From positions 1,612,001 to 1,676,000 of the forward strand of contig NZ_JAKZHW010000001.1 of the NCBI RefSeq assembly GCF_022568775.1: DNA of 64,000 bases, read 5' to 3'. Shown here piece after piece: positions 23,748 through 32,923 of the stretch. Numbering within the stretch: the stretch's first letter is position 1; each line of letters begins with the position of its first letter. The DNA is from Sphingomonas telluris (lineage in GTDB: Bacteria > Pseudomonadota > Alphaproteobacteria > Sphingomonadales > Sphingomonadaceae). The notes beneath the pieces are model-generated. The model was not told the origin of the DNA. It made no database searches and saw only the letters and a list, made by a program, of their open reading frames with translations. The position numbers and the translations under genes were made by a program.

Positions 23748-24764
23748 ATGATCATCGTTCTCAAGCGTGAAGCCACCGAGGAAATCGCCCAGGAGATCCT
23801 CGCGCGCATCGAGGAGAAGGGCCTCAAGCCGCTCTACATGCCCGGCAGCGAGCGCGTTGTCCTCGGCGCCCTCGGCGACGAGCGCGTGCTCTCGGAACTC
23901 GGTCTCGACGGCCACCCGATGGTGGAATCGCTGAAGCCCATCCTGTCGCCCTACAAGCTGGTCAGCCGTGAGATGCATCCGCACGACACGGTCGTGCGCT
24001 TCGGCAAGGCCAACATCGGGGGGGGCGGTTTTGCCGTCATCGCCGGGCCCTGCGCCGTGGAGACGGAGGAGCGCCTGCGCGACAGCGCGAAGGCGGTCGC
24101 GTCCGCCGGAGCGATCGCCATCCGCGCCGGCGCCTACAAGCCGCGCAGCAGCCCCTACTCGTTCCAGGGCCACGGTCCCGAAGGCCTCGCGACCCTGCGC
24201 AAGATTGGCGATGAGCTCGGCCTTCCGGTCGTCACCGAAGTGATGGACACGGCGGACGTCGATGCGGTCGCCGAAAGTGCCGACATGCTGCAGGTCGGCG
24301 CGCGCAACATGCAGAACTTCTCGCTGCTGAAAGCCCTCGGGAAGGTGCGCAAGCCGGTGCTTCTCAAGCGCGGGCTGGCGGCGAAGGTCGAGGACCTGCT
24401 GCTCGCCGCCGAATATCTCCTCGCGGCTGGCAATGAGCAGGTCATCTTGTGCGAGCGCGGCATCCGAACGTTCGAAACCGTCACGCGCAACACGCTCGAC
24501 CTCAACGCGGTCGCCTACATGAAACAGAAGACGCACCTGCCCGTCGTCGTCGATCCGTCGCACGGCACTGGCGTGCGCGACCTCGTCGTTCCGATGTCGC
24601 TGGCAGCTGCGGCGTGCGGTGCGGACGGCCTGCTGGTCGAGGTTCACGAGAATCCCGTCGAGGCATGGTCCGATGGCGCACAGTCGCTTTATCCGCATCA
24701 ATTCGAAGCGCTGATGGCCGGTCTCCAGCCGGTGCTCGCCGCCGTGGGCCGGGAGCTGGCGTGA
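23748..24764 (+). CDS. aroF: DAHP synthase, type I-beta with N-terminal ferredoxin-like domain (338 aa)
   Basis: Condenses phosphoenolpyruvate and erythrose 4-phosphate, the entry to the shikimate pathway. Residues 1-70 look like the regulatory FL domain found on Thermotoga-type I-beta enzymes of the same 338-residue length. The barrel contains VIAGPCAVE, AGAYKPRSSPYSFQG and the metal-site region VDPSHGTG. It is the first structural gene behind the trp attenuator, so the pathway entry responds to tryptophan supply. The trpE start (GTG) overlaps its stop. Symbols aroA, aroG or kdsA-like names are also used for this family. Confidence 0.92.
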   Translation: MIIVLKREATEEIAQEILARIEEKGLKPLYMPGSERVVLGALGDERVLSELGLDGHPMVESLKPILSPYKLVSREMHPHDTVVRFGKANIGGGGFAVIAGPCAVETEERLRDSAKAVASAGAIAIRAGAYKPRSSPYSFQGHGPEGLATLRKIGDELGLPVVTEVMDTADVDAVAESADMLQVGARNMQNFSLLKALGKVRKPVLLKRGLAAKVEDLLLAAEYLLAAGNEQVILCERGIRTFETVTRNTLDLNAVAYMKQKTHLPVVVDPSHGTGVRDLVVPMSLAAAACGADGLLVEVHENPVEAWSDGAQSLYPHQFEALMAGLQPVLAAVGRELA

Positions 24765-26293
24765 ACGTCAACGGCACTGCGCGGGCGATCACTCGTCGCC
24801 TGTCGAGCCCGGTCGACCTGCTCGCGCTGTACGCGCAGCTGAGCGATCAGGGCCGGCGGCGTGACACCATGATGCTCGAAACGACTGCGGGAAAGAGCAT
24901 CATTCTAGACCGCGCCGCGGTGCGGATCGAATGCCGGAGCGGTGAAGTCGTTCTCGAAGCGCTCGGCGTCGGCGGACAGCCCGTGCTCGAATTCGTGCGG
25001 TCCAACCTGGCCGACCGCGTCACCTCGAGCGCCGACGATCGCCTTACGCTCTACTACCCGCGTTCCGAGGAAGTGGATGCGGAGAAGCGGCTAGTCGCGC
25101 CCTCGCCCTTCGATGTCCTTCGCGCGATCAGCACCGGTTTCGTGAACGAGACGCCCGAAGAAGCGATGACCGTCTGCCTCGTCGGGGTGATCGCCTTCGA
25201 TCATGTCGAGCTTTTCGAAGAGCTTCCTCCTTATGCCGAGGACCGGACCCGCTTCCCCGATTTCGTCTTCTGGCTGGCGGAATCGGCCGTGGTCAGCGAT
25301 CCGCGCCTCACGCCGCGCCTGGTCTGCACGTCCTTCGGCCTCGGCGATGCGGAACAGCAGAAGCGCGCGCAGAACAGCGCCATCGAGCGCCTCGGCGACC
25401 TGTCGTTCCGCGCATCCGACGTGCACGCATTGCATGCGGAGCCCGGCAAGCCCGTCGATGTCGCAGTCGACCTCGACGACGGAGCCTTCGCGTCGGCAGT
25501 GTCGCAGCTCAAGGAGCATATCCTGGCGGGTGACGTGTATCAGATCGTCGCGTCCCGCACGTTCAGCGCAGCGTGCCCGGACCCGCTGTCGGCGTTTGCT
25601 CGGGTGCGTGCAATCGACCGCAGCCCGTACATGTTCTTCGTCTCGGGCGGTGACTTCGCCCTCTTCGGCGCATCGCCCGAAACCTCCGTCCGCGTCACGC
25701 GCGATGGGGGCAAGCCGATCCTCGAAGTGAAGCCGATCGCCGGGACGCGGCCGCGCGGAAGCGACGGCGACCAGGACGACCGGATGGAGGCGGACCTGCG
25801 CCTCGACGAGAAGGAAGCGGCCGAGCACATGATGCTCGTCGACCTGGCACGCAACGACGTCGCACGGATCAGCGAGCCGGGCACGCGCCATGTCGCGCAG
25901 CTGATGACGCTCGAGAAATACGCTCGGGTCATGCACCTCGTCAGCTCCGTGAAGGGCGTCCTCGCGGAGGCTTATGACGCGGTTCACGCGCTGCAGGCGT
26001 GCCTCAATCCGGGAACGCTGTCCGGTGCTCCGAAGCTGCGCGCGACGCAGCTGCTCCGCCGCTACGAACGCACTCGGCGCGGGCCGTATGGCGGAACGAT
26101 CGGCTGGCTGAATGGCGAAGGATCGATGGACACCGGGATCGTGATCCGATCGGCGCTGGTGAAGGACGGCACCGCCTACGTTCGCGCGGGTGCGGGCGTC
26201 GTCCACGATTCCGATCCCATGGCCGAAGCGGACGAAACGAGAAGGAAGGCGTCGGCGGTCCTGTCCGCCATCGCCGGGGAGCAGGGCCGATGA
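24761..26293 (+). CDS. trpE: Anthranilate synthase component I (510 aa)
   Basis: Converts chorismate to anthranilate with ammonia from TrpG. GTG 24761 overlaps the DAHP synthase stop. The C-terminal chorismate-binding domain shows PIAGTRPRG, EHMMLVDLARND, VMHLVSSVKG, LNPGTLSGAPKLRA and IVIRSALVKDGTAYVRAGAG. The segment order and wording of these motifs resemble enterobacterial TrpE more than the alphaproteobacterial TrpE or TrpEG forms. That is a visual judgement. Overlaps trpG by ATGA. The ORF is open further upstream, but only as a shadow of the previous gene. Confidence 0.95.
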   Translation: MNVNGTARAITRRLSSPVDLLALYAQLSDQGRRRDTMMLETTAGKSIILDRAAVRIECRSGEVVLEALGVGGQPVLEFVRSNLADRVTSSADDRLTLYYPRSEEVDAEKRLVAPSPFDVLRAISTGFVNETPEEAMTVCLVGVIAFDHVELFEELPPYAEDRTRFPDFVFWLAESAVVSDPRLTPRLVCTSFGLGDAEQQKRAQNSAIERLGDLSFRASDVHALHAEPGKPVDVAVDLDDGAFASAVSQLKEHILAGDVYQIVASRTFSAACPDPLSAFARVRAIDRSPYMFFVSGGDFALFGASPETSVRVTRDGGKPILEVKPIAGTRPRGSDGDQDDRMEADLRLDEKEAAEHMMLVDLARNDVARISEPGTRHVAQLMTLEKYARVMHLVSSVKGVLAEAYDAVHALQACLNPGTLSGAPKLRATQLLRRYERTRRGPYGGTIGWLNGEGSMDTGIVIRSALVKDGTAYVRAGAGVVHDSDPMAEADETRRKASAVLSAIAGEQGR

Positions 26294-26865
26294 GCCGCAA
26301 CGTCCTGATGGTCGACAATCACGACAGCTTCACGTTCAACATCGTCGAAGCGCTCGAACGGCTCGGCGCGACGGTGCGCACGGTGCGCAACGAGATCGCT
26401 GCCGCGGATGCACTCGACATGGCGCTTCAATCGAACGCGCTGATCCTGATTTCACCCGGTCCAGGACGTCCGGAAGATGCCGGTTGCTGCATGCAGCTGA
26501 TCGCGCTCGCGAAGAGCAAGGCGCCGCTGTTCGGCGTATGCCTGGGGCAGCAGGCGATCGTGCTCGAGGCAGGGGGCGAGGTCGTTCGCGCGCCGAACGC
26601 GGTCCACGGCAAGGCGTCCGTGCTGGAGCATGACGGAAGCGGGCCGTTCGAAGGCGTGCCCAACCCGCTCAAGATCGGTCGCTACCATTCGCTGTGCACT
26701 CCCAACCCACCCGCGCGCTTCAAGGTGCACGCGTCGATAGGCGACATGGCGATGGCGATCAGCGACGCGGAAGCGAAGCAGGTCGGCGTGCAGTTCCATC
26801 CGGAGTCCGTGCTGACTCCGGCGGGGCAGCGGATCCTAGCGAACGTACTAAAGAGCCTAGTTTAG
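26290..26865 (+). CDS. trpG: Anthranilate synthase component II, glutamine amidotransferase (191 aa)
   Basis: A class I glutamine amidotransferase supplying ammonia to TrpE. Nucleophile Cys84 in GVCLGQQA, oxyanion region SPGPGRPEDAG (55-65), and catalytic His/Glu in QFHPESVLTP near residue 170. No TrpD fusion is present, unlike E. coli. The stop TAG shares three bases with the stop of convergent trpA, so the two trp operons collide at 26862-26865. Confidence 0.95.
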   Translation: MSRNVLMVDNHDSFTFNIVEALERLGATVRTVRNEIAAADALDMALQSNALILISPGPGRPEDAGCCMQLIALAKSKAPLFGVCLGQQAIVLEAGGEVVRAPNAVHGKASVLEHDGSGPFEGVPNPLKIGRYHSLCTPNPPARFKVHASIGDMAMAISDAEAKQVGVQFHPESVLTPAGQRILANVLKSLV

Positions 26866-27662
26866 GCGGAGACGGTCGGGCGCGTTGCCGCCTTCATCTC
26901 GGCGACGAATTGGCGCACCGCCCCCGGCCCTTGCTCAAGGCCGAGGCGGACGATGGCCGAACCGCTGATAACGCCCGCCGCGCCACTTGCGACTGCGCTG
27001 CGCACATGTTCGGGGGTCGAGATGCCGAAGCCGAGCACGGCCGGTGGAGCGCCGATGCTGCGGAGCGTGGAAAACAGCTGATCGTGGTCCAGCGCCAGCT
27101 CCTGCCGCTCGCCGGTGACGCCCGCCCGAGCCACGCAATAAGTGTAACCGGAGCAAAGACGCGCGATGCGGGTCAGCGTTTGCCCGGGGGTGTTCGGCGC
27201 CGCGATCATCACCAGGTTGATACCGACTTCGCGCGCCGTGTCGGCATAGGGCTGCGCCTCGAGCGAGGGCACGTCGGCGATGAGCAGGCTGTCGACGCCC
27301 GCGGCCGCGGCGTCCGCAAAGAAGCGCTCGCGTCCGCGCGCAGCGACAAGGTTCGCGTACGTTAGGATGCCGACCGGCACGTCCGCATGGCGTGAACGGA
27401 ACTCGGTCAGCAGGCGAAAGCAGTCGTCGACGCGCGTTCCTGCTTCGAGCGCGCGAACGGCCGCGGCCTGGATGACGGGTCCGTCGGCTACGGGATCGGA
27501 GAAGGGAATGCCGACCTCGACCATATCCGCTCCGCCCTCGACCAGCGCGTCGAGCAGCTTCGCGCACGTTTCGAGATCGGGATCACCGAGCATCAGGAAG
27601 CCACCGAACGCCGCCTCGCCGCGCGCTCCCAACCGTTCGAACATCGTGGCGTAGCGGCTCAT
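26862..27662 (-). CDS. trpA: Tryptophan synthase alpha subunit (266 aa)
   Basis: Cleaves indole-3-glycerol phosphate to indole. A TIM barrel with catalytic Glu in [10 protein letters not shown] and Asp in [10 protein letters not shown]; the phosphate-binding glycines GFGIST and ISGSAIV are present. Begins with an ATGA overlap with trpB and ends by sharing stop bases with trpG on the other strand. Last gene of the trpD-trpCF-trpB-trpA operon. Confidence 0.96.
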   Translation of the reverse strand: MSRYATMFERLGARGEAAFGGFLMLGDPDLETCAKLLDALVEGGADMVEVGIPFSDPVADGPVIQAAAVRALEAGTRVDDCFRLLTEFRSRHADVPVGILTYANLVAARGRERFFADAAAAGVDSLLIADVPSLEAQPYADTAREVGINLVMIAAPNTPGQTLTRIARLCSGYTYCVARAGVTGERQELALDHDQLFSTLRSIGAPPAVLGFGISTPEHVRSAVASGAAGVISGSAIVRLGLEQGPGAVRQFVAEMKAATRPTVSA

Positions 27663-28828
27663 GCCACCGCTCCGAGCAGGGCTTGGGCCTGGGCCACATC
27701 CTTGTCGCCGCGGCCCGACAGGTTGACCACCAGCACCTCGGCTTCGCCCGCCTCGGCCATCTTCAGCGCCCGCGCGAGTGCGTGGCAGGATTCGAACGCG
27801 GCGATGATCCCCTCGCCCCGCGCCAACTTCACGAAAGCGTCGAGCGCTTCCTCGTCGGTGCTCCCAACATAATCGGCACGGCCGATGTCGCTGAGGTGCG
27901 CGTGCTCGGGTCCCACCGCGGGGTAATCGAGGCCCGCGGAGACCGACCAGGTGTCGTTCACCTGGCCGTCCTCGTTCTGGAGCACCAGAGTCTCGGCGCC
28001 GTGCAGGATACCGTGCGTCCCGCGCTGTATGGTGGCGCCATGCTCTTGGCCGTTGAGCCCCTTCCCCGCCGCCTCGACGCCGATGAGCTTCACGCCCTCG
28101 TCCGGAACGAAGTCAGCGAACATCCCGATCGCGTTGGATCCGCCCCCCACGCAGGCGAGCACGGCATCCGGCAGGCGCCCTTCGGCATCGAGAAACTGCG
28201 CCCGCGCTTCCTTGCCGATCACGCGCTGAAACTCGCGAACCATGGTGGGGAACGGGTGCGGCCCGGCGGCGGTGCCGAGCAGATAGTGCGTGTTCTCGAA
28301 GCTCGCGCTCCAGTCGCGCAGCGCTTCGTTGATGGCGTCCTTGAGCGTCCGGCCGCCGCTTTCGACGGGTACGACCTTCGCCCCCATCAGCTCCATCCGG
28401 AAGACATTGAGCCTCTGCCGCTCGACGTCCTCGGCGCCCATGTAGACGACCGTCTCGAAGCCGAAGAGCGCACCGACGATCGCAGTCGCCACGCCATGCT
28501 GGCCGGCACCGGTCTCCGCGATCAGGCGGCGCTTGCCCATGCGGCGTGCAAGCAGTGCCTGCCCGAGCACCTGGTTGGTCTTGTGGGCGCCGCCGTGGAG
28601 CAGATCCTCGCGCTTGAGATAGATGCGCGCCTTGCCGCCGAGGTTGCGGCACAGCGTCAGGGGCGTTGGCCGCCCGGCATAATTGGCGAGAAGCTCGTCG
28701 AGCTCGGCGCGAAACGCCGCGTCGCCTTCCGCATCGAGGAACGCTGCCTCGAGCTGTTCGAGCGCGGGTACGAGAATTTCAGGAACGAAGCAGCCGCCGA
28801 AGCGGCCAAAGCGGCCATCCTGGCGCAT
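27659..28828 (-). CDS. trpB: Tryptophan synthase beta subunit (389 aa)
   Basis: PLP enzyme joining indole and serine. PLP lysine Lys83 in [18 protein letters not shown] and the phosphate-binding GGGSNA loop are intact; the COMM-domain region is present. Its ATG overlaps the trpCF stop (TGATG) and its stop overlaps trpA (ATGA). Length is normal for TrpB1. Confidence 0.97.
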   Translation of the reverse strand: MRQDGRFGRFGGCFVPEILVPALEQLEAAFLDAEGDAAFRAELDELLANYAGRPTPLTLCRNLGGKARIYLKREDLLHGGAHKTNQVLGQALLARRMGKRRLIAETGAGQHGVATAIVGALFGFETVVYMGAEDVERQRLNVFRMELMGAKVVPVESGGRTLKDAINEALRDWSASFENTHYLLGTAAGPHPFPTMVREFQRVIGKEARAQFLDAEGRLPDAVLACVGGGSNAIGMFADFVPDEGVKLIGVEAAGKGLNGQEHGATIQRGTHGILHGAETLVLQNEDGQVNDTWSVSAGLDYPAVGPEHAHLSDIGRADYVGSTDEEALDAFVKLARGEGIIAAFESCHALARALKMAEAGEAEVLVVNLSGRGDKDVAQAQALLGAVA

Positions 28829-30192
28829 CAGGCAGTCCTCCGGCAGGCCGGGCGCGCGGCCTCGAAGAGCGCCGCGACTTTCTCTGGATCCTTACGCCCA
28901 GGGGAAGCCTCGACACCGGAACAGACGTCGATCCCATAGGCGCCGACAGCCTGCGCATCCCGCGCGTTAGCTGGGCCAATGCCGCCAGCGATGAACGCGT
29001 CCGGCAGTTCGGGGCGACCGGCGAGAAGACTCCAATCGAACATCTGTCCCGTACCTCCGGTGCGCCCATTCGCCTTCGTGTCGTAGAGGATTCGGTCCGC
29101 GCCCGGCCGTTCGGGCGAAACCTCGTTCGTCACCGCGCTCACAGCCCAAATCTCGCAATCCTCAGGAAGCTTTTCGCGCAATTGGTGCAGGTCGGACTCT
29201 TCGCCGTGAAGTTGCACTGCGGCGAGGCCGATCTCGTTGGCCATTCCAGCGACGAAGTCGAAGTCCTGATCCTGAAAGACGCCGATCGGCTTGGCCCCTG
29301 CGCTTCGCGCCGCATTTGCGATCACGTCCGCTCGATCGGTGACCTCACGAGGGCTGGCGTCGGCGAAGATGAGGCCGGCATGCGTCGCCTTGCCCGCCGC
29401 CATCGACGCATCGTCCTCGCTCGTCAGGCCGCAAATCTTGATGTTGCCGTAGACCAGCGCACGGGCGGCGTGCGCCACGTCCGACGAGGCCATGAGCGAG
29501 GAGCCGACGAGGAACGCGTCGACGTTCTTGGCGAGCCGCTCGACGTCGCGCCGGTCGCGGACGCCGGACTCGCTGATCACCAGCCTGTCGTCGGGCACTC
29601 CGGTCACTAGCCGCTCCGTCACCGCGAGGTCGGTCTTCAGCGTGCGCAGGTCGCGGTTGTTGATGCCGATGATTTGCGCGCCGAGGGCCAGCGCCCGGTG
29701 CAACTCAAGCTCGTCGTGCACTTCGACGATGACGTCCATGGCGAGGCGGTGAGCTTCGGCCATGACCGCCGCTGCTGCCGCGTCATCGAGCATGGCCATG
29801 ATCACCAGCGCCGCGTCTGCGCCGTGCAGGCGCGCTTCGGCGACCTGCCGCGGATCGACGATGAAGTCCTTCGCGAGGATCGGTCCGTCGAACCGTCCGC
29901 GCACTGTCCGCAAGTCGTCCAGGGAGCCGCTGAAATAGGGTGTGTCGGTGAGGACGCTGATCGCATCGGCGACCGGCGCGTAGGCGGCGACCGCCTGCTC
30001 GACGCTGAAGCTGCTACGATGGCCCGAGGGAGACGCCTTCTTCACCTCCATGATGAAACGTGCGCCGGGCTTCGCCAGCGCCTCGCGCAGGCTGCGCCGG
30101 GTCGGCTCCGGGTCGAAGCTCGTGCCCGCCAGGCGATCGGCAACATCGCGTCGCTTGCGCTCGGCGATTTCGGCAAGAACGCCTTCAGCCAT
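28828..30192 (-). CDS. trpC: Bifunctional indole-3-glycerol phosphate synthase / phosphoribosylanthranilate isomerase (454 aa)
   Basis: One continuous frame joins TrpC (about 1-248; [29 protein letters not shown]) to TrpF (about 249-454). The TrpF half begins [13 protein letters not shown] with its catalytic cysteine at 254 and carries GGIGPANA near the end. TrpC-TrpF fusion is typical of enterobacteria and some other lineages, whereas alphaproteobacteria usually keep separate genes. I chose ATG 30192, which overlaps the trpD end by 8 nt and gives the usual [15 protein letters not shown]-terminus. An in-frame extension to 30213 exists. Confidence 0.94.
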   Translation of the reverse strand: MAEGVLAEIAERKRRDVADRLAGTSFDPEPTRRSLREALAKPGARFIMEVKKASPSGHRSSFSVEQAVAAYAPVADAISVLTDTPYFSGSLDDLRTVRGRFDGPILAKDFIVDPRQVAEARLHGADAALVIMAMLDDAAAAAVMAEAHRLAMDVIVEVHDELELHRALALGAQIIGINNRDLRTLKTDLAVTERLVTGVPDDRLVISESGVRDRRDVERLAKNVDAFLVGSSLMASSDVAHAARALVYGNIKICGLTSEDDASMAAGKATHAGLIFADASPREVTDRADVIANAARSAGAKPIGVFQDQDFDFVAGMANEIGLAAVQLHGEESDLHQLREKLPEDCEIWAVSAVTNEVSPERPGADRILYDTKANGRTGGTGQMFDWSLLAGRPELPDAFIAGGIGPANARDAQAVGAYGIDVCSGVEASPGRKDPEKVAALFEAARPACRRTA

Positions 30193-31249
30193 TGCTCGCC
30201 TCGACGTAGGCATCGAGAAGCTTGCCGGCCTTGCCAGAGGCGAGAGCTTGACGAGCCTGCTCAGCTCCTTCGCGAAGGCTCGCGGCCTTTCGGGCCGTTT
30301 GCAGCAAGGCGGCGGCGTTGAGGATCACCATGTCCTGCTCCGACTCCGCGCCAGCGCCGTCCATGAGCGCTCGAAAGCGGGCAGCGTTCTCCGCAACGTC
30401 CCCGCCGGTCACGACCTGCAGCGGCGCACGCTCCAGACCCGCATCTTCGGGCGTGATGGTTTCTTCCGTCAGCTCGTGGTTGGAGAGGCGCACCGCGCGC
30501 GTTTCGCCATGAAGCGCCACTTCGTCCAGACCCGATCCGTGAACCACGAGCGCCTCCTCCACGCCCATCGCATCGAGCGTCTGCGCAATCCTCCGCAGCA
30601 TGCGCGGGTCGGCCACGCCCAACAGCTGAACCGGCGGCCGCGCGGGATTGATGCAGGGCCCGAGCAAATTCATCACCGTCCGCACCGAAAGCTGCCGGCG
30701 GACGAGCGCCGCATGCTTCATCCCTGGGTGATAGGCGGGCGCGAACAGGAAGCAGAAGCCGGTCTTGTCGAGCAGCTCCCGCGCCTTTGCCGGACCGACG
30801 TCGATGCGCGCGCCGAGGGCTTCCAGCACATCCGCCGATCCGCAGCGCGAGCTGACGCTTCGATTGCCGTGCTTGGCGACAGGCAGCCCGGCTGCGGCCG
30901 CGACGAACGCGACGGCCGTCGAAATGTTGATCGATCCGGACGAGTCGCCTCCCGTCCCGCAACAGTCGGCGAACAGATAGTCGGGCCGCTCGAACGGCTG
31001 CGCCGCCGCGAACAGGCCGCGCGCGGCGCCGATCATTTCCTCGGCGGTCTCGCCCTTCATCCGGAGTGCGACGAGCGTCGCGGCGATTTCCGCCGGCTCC
31101 AGCTTGCCGAGCACGAGGCGTTCGAAAAGATGCTCCGCCTGTTCGAGCAGGAGGTCTTCGCCGTCGAGCAGGCGCGGAAGCGGATTGGGCACGGGCCCGG
31201 TGTCGGCAACGGGGTGGCGTACCGGTGTGACGTCTTGAGGCTGAAGCAT
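30185..31249 (-). CDS. trpD: Anthranilate phosphoribosyltransferase (354 aa)
   Basis: Transfers phosphoribose from PRPP to anthranilate. Glycine-rich PRPP motif CCGTGGDSSGSINIST near residue 97; KHGNRSVSSRCGSAD; NLLGPCINPA. ATG 31249 has GAGG 7 nt upstream; the in-frame TTG at 31270 is less likely. First structural gene of the reverse trp operon, directly behind trp attenuator 2. Confidence 0.95.
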   Translation of the reverse strand: MLQPQDVTPVRHPVADTGPVPNPLPRLLDGEDLLLEQAEHLFERLVLGKLEPAEIAATLVALRMKGETAEEMIGAARGLFAAAQPFERPDYLFADCCGTGGDSSGSINISTAVAFVAAAAGLPVAKHGNRSVSSRCGSADVLEALGARIDVGPAKARELLDKTGFCFLFAPAYHPGMKHAALVRRQLSVRTVMNLLGPCINPARPPVQLLGVADPRMLRRIAQTLDAMGVEEALVVHGSGLDEVALHGETRAVRLSNHELTEETITPEDAGLERAPLQVVTGGDVAENAARFRALMDGAGAESEQDMVILNAAALLQTARKAASLREGAEQARQALASGKAGKLLDAYVEASNG

Positions 31250-31267
31250 GGTGATCCTCGCGAATGG

Positions 31268-31293
31268 CAATAAAAAACCCGCCGGTGGCGGGT
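31268..31293 (-). terminator. Intrinsic terminator of trp attenuator 2
   Basis: On the minus strand, ACCCGCC (31293-31287), 3-nt loop, GGCGGGT (31283-31277), then a TTTTTT-ATT run. It lies between leader peptide 2 and trpD. The stem sequence closely resembles that of trp attenuator 1. Confidence 0.85.
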
Positions 31294-31333
31294 CGATGGT
31301 CGGTTGGAAGTTGGTCGGTTTCCCGGTGTCAGC

Positions 31334-31426
31334 TCACCAGCCGCGCCATCGCGCCGCAAGAATCGTGTCGCGCCACCAGGTCCCAGCCTGCTGCTGATTT
31401 TCAGTGAGGGCGCGTACGAAGGTCAC
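31334..31426 (-). CDS. trp leader peptide 2 (30 aa, four Trp)
   Basis: Starts at GTG 31426 with GAGGAA six nucleotides upstream (31433-31438). It contains Trp17-Trp18, Trp27 and Trp30, the last sense codon before TGA (31334-31336). A terminator follows before trpD. Unlike leader 1 it has a good Shine-Dalgarno sequence. GGTGGCG formed by the Trp17/18 codons (31371-31377) is complementary to CGCCACC in the terminator (31284-31290). A conventional antiterminator downstream of the Trp codons is less obvious than in leader 1, so the folding path is uncertain. Confidence 0.82.
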   Translation of the reverse strand: MTFVRALTENQQQAGTWWRDTILAARWRGW

Positions 31427-31514
31427 GCGCTATTCCTCGCGTTTGGGATCCCTTATGTCAAGGCAATCCACCGCCCAGCTTGACCCTTTGGGCGGCGTTG
31501 CCCATCGCGGGCCG

Positions 31515-32303
31515 ATGGACGTCCCCGCCGACCTGATGGCCTTTGCCGAAGAGCTCGCGGCCGCAGCGCGTGGGGAAACGCTCCATCGCTGGACCGCGAC
31601 GGTCGCGGCCGACGACAAGGGCAACGACGCCTACGATCCGGTGACCGACGCCGACCGCGAGGCGGAGCGGGTCATGCGCGACCTCATCCGGAGCCGCTAT
31701 CCCGACCATGGCGTGACCGGGGAGGAATGGCCAGATCAGCCAGCGAACGGTCCCTTCGGCTGGTCGCTGGATCCCGTGGATGGGACTCGGTCCTTCATCT
31801 GCCGCCTTCCAAATTGGGTGACCCTCGCGGGGCTATTGCACGACGGGCGGCCTGTTCTTGGACTGATCGACGCACCGTGCCTGGACGAACTCGTCGTCGG
31901 TCACGGCGCAGAGGCATGGCTGATCTCCGGCGGAGGGCGAACGCCTATCCGCACGAGCGGCTGCATAGACCTCACCGACGCGCGACTGTCGACGACGGAC
32001 CCCTTCCTCTTCGACGGCGGGTCGGCGGAAGCCTTCGACACGGTTCGCCGGGCCGTCCGCGTCACGCGATACGGGCACGACGGCTACGCCTACGCACGGC
32101 TTGCGGCCGGCTCGATCGATCTCGTTGTCGAGAGCGACCTCAAGCCGCACGATTACAACGCGCTGATCCCGGTCGTTCGCGGCGCCGGCGGGGTCATCGG
32201 TGACTGGCGCGGCGGCGGCGATTTCGCGCGCGGCAAGGTCATCGCGGCGGCAAGCCGTGAGCTCTACGAAGTCGCCGTCCGGTCCTTCGAAGCCTTCGCG
32301 TGA
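31515..32303 (+). CDS. hisN: Histidinol-phosphatase of the inositol-monophosphatase family (262 aa)
   Basis: Metal-dependent phosphatase fold: DPVTDADREAE, GEEWPD, the signature SLDPVDGTRSFI and LKPHDYNALIPVVRGAGG. HisN-type enzymes remove phosphate from L-histidinol phosphate. The assignment is supported by context, because the HisB part of the adjacent his operon lacks the HAD phosphatase domain and no other candidate is in the window. I chose ATG 31515 because residues before it look non-conserved; ATG 31455 is in frame. Its 3' end overlaps hisIE on the opposite strand by 40 nt. Another inositol-monophosphatase-type substrate cannot be excluded. Confidence 0.82.
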   Translation: MDVPADLMAFAEELAAAARGETLHRWTATVAADDKGNDAYDPVTDADREAERVMRDLIRSRYPDHGVTGEEWPDQPANGPFGWSLDPVDGTRSFICRLPNWVTLAGLLHDGRPVLGLIDAPCLDELVVGHGAEAWLISGGGRTPIRTSGCIDLTDARLSTTDPFLFDGGSAEAFDTVRRAVRVTRYGHDGYAYARLAAGSIDLVVESDLKPHDYNALIPVVRGAGGVIGDWRGGGDFARGKVIAAASRELYEVAVRSFEAFA

Positions 32304-32923
32304 CGCGCCCTCAATAAGGCGACAACGTCGTCCCAACTGAAGCCGCGCGCCTCCATCAGGACGGCGACGTGGTAGAGCAGGTCGGCGACCTCCTCGACGC
32401 AGCCCTTAGCGTCGCGCCCGACGCCGGCGAGGGCCACTTCCACGCCTTCCTCGCCGATCTTCTTGCCGATGCGCTCCGGCCCCTCGTCGAGGAGCTTCCG
32501 CGTGTAGCTGCTTGCGTCGCCCAAAGCTGCCCGCTCGCTGATGATGTCGGACAGTTCCGACAGCCAGCCTGGCCCCGTCGGTTCGGCGCCGAAACAGCTT
32601 TGCGTGCCGAGATGGCAAGTCGGTCCCTCCGGATCGGCCAGCACCAGCAAAGAATCGTCGTCGCAATCGGCGAAGACCCCGTGCACCTTGAGACGGTTGC
32701 CGCTCGTCTCCCCCTTTTGCCACAGCCTCTCTTTGGAGCGGCTGTAGAAGGTCGCAAGGCCCGTTCCGAGCGTACCCGCCAGCGCTTCGGAGTTCATATA
32801 GCCGAGCATCAGCACTTGGCCGGTCCGGCGGTCCTGGACCAGTGCAGGCAGCAGCCCGTCCATCTTCTCCCAGTCGAGGGAGGCGACGTCGGCCTCGGTC
32901 AGCGGCGCACTTCGATCCCGCAT
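32264..32923 (-). CDS. hisI: Bifunctional phosphoribosyl-AMP cyclohydrolase / phosphoribosyl-ATP pyrophosphatase (219 aa)
   Basis: HisI domain (about 1-115; [49 protein letters not shown]) fused to a HisE domain (about 120-210; [29 protein letters not shown]). This HisIE fusion is the enterobacterial and Bacteroidetes arrangement; alphaproteobacteria usually have separate hisI and hisE. ATG 32923 overlaps the hisF end by 25 nt. Last gene of the his operon, with its 3' end antisense to hisN. Confidence 0.95.
   Translation of the reverse strand: MRDRSAPLTEADVASLDWEKMDGLLPALVQDRRTGQVLMLGYMNSEALAGTLGTGLATFYSRSKERLWQKGETSGNRLKVHGVFADCDDDSLLVLADPEGPTCHLGTQSCFGAEPTGPGWLSELSDIISERAALGDASSYTRKLLDEGPERIGKKIGEEGVEVALAGVGRDAKGCVEEVADLLYHVAVLMEARGFSWDDVVALLRARHAKASKDRTATS

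Noticed and set aside
31456..31461. A perfect TTGACA on the minus strand upstream of trp leader 2
   Set aside because: No acceptable -10 box lies 16-18 nt downstream; that stretch contains the leader peptide's ribosome-binding site. I therefore did not call a promoter.
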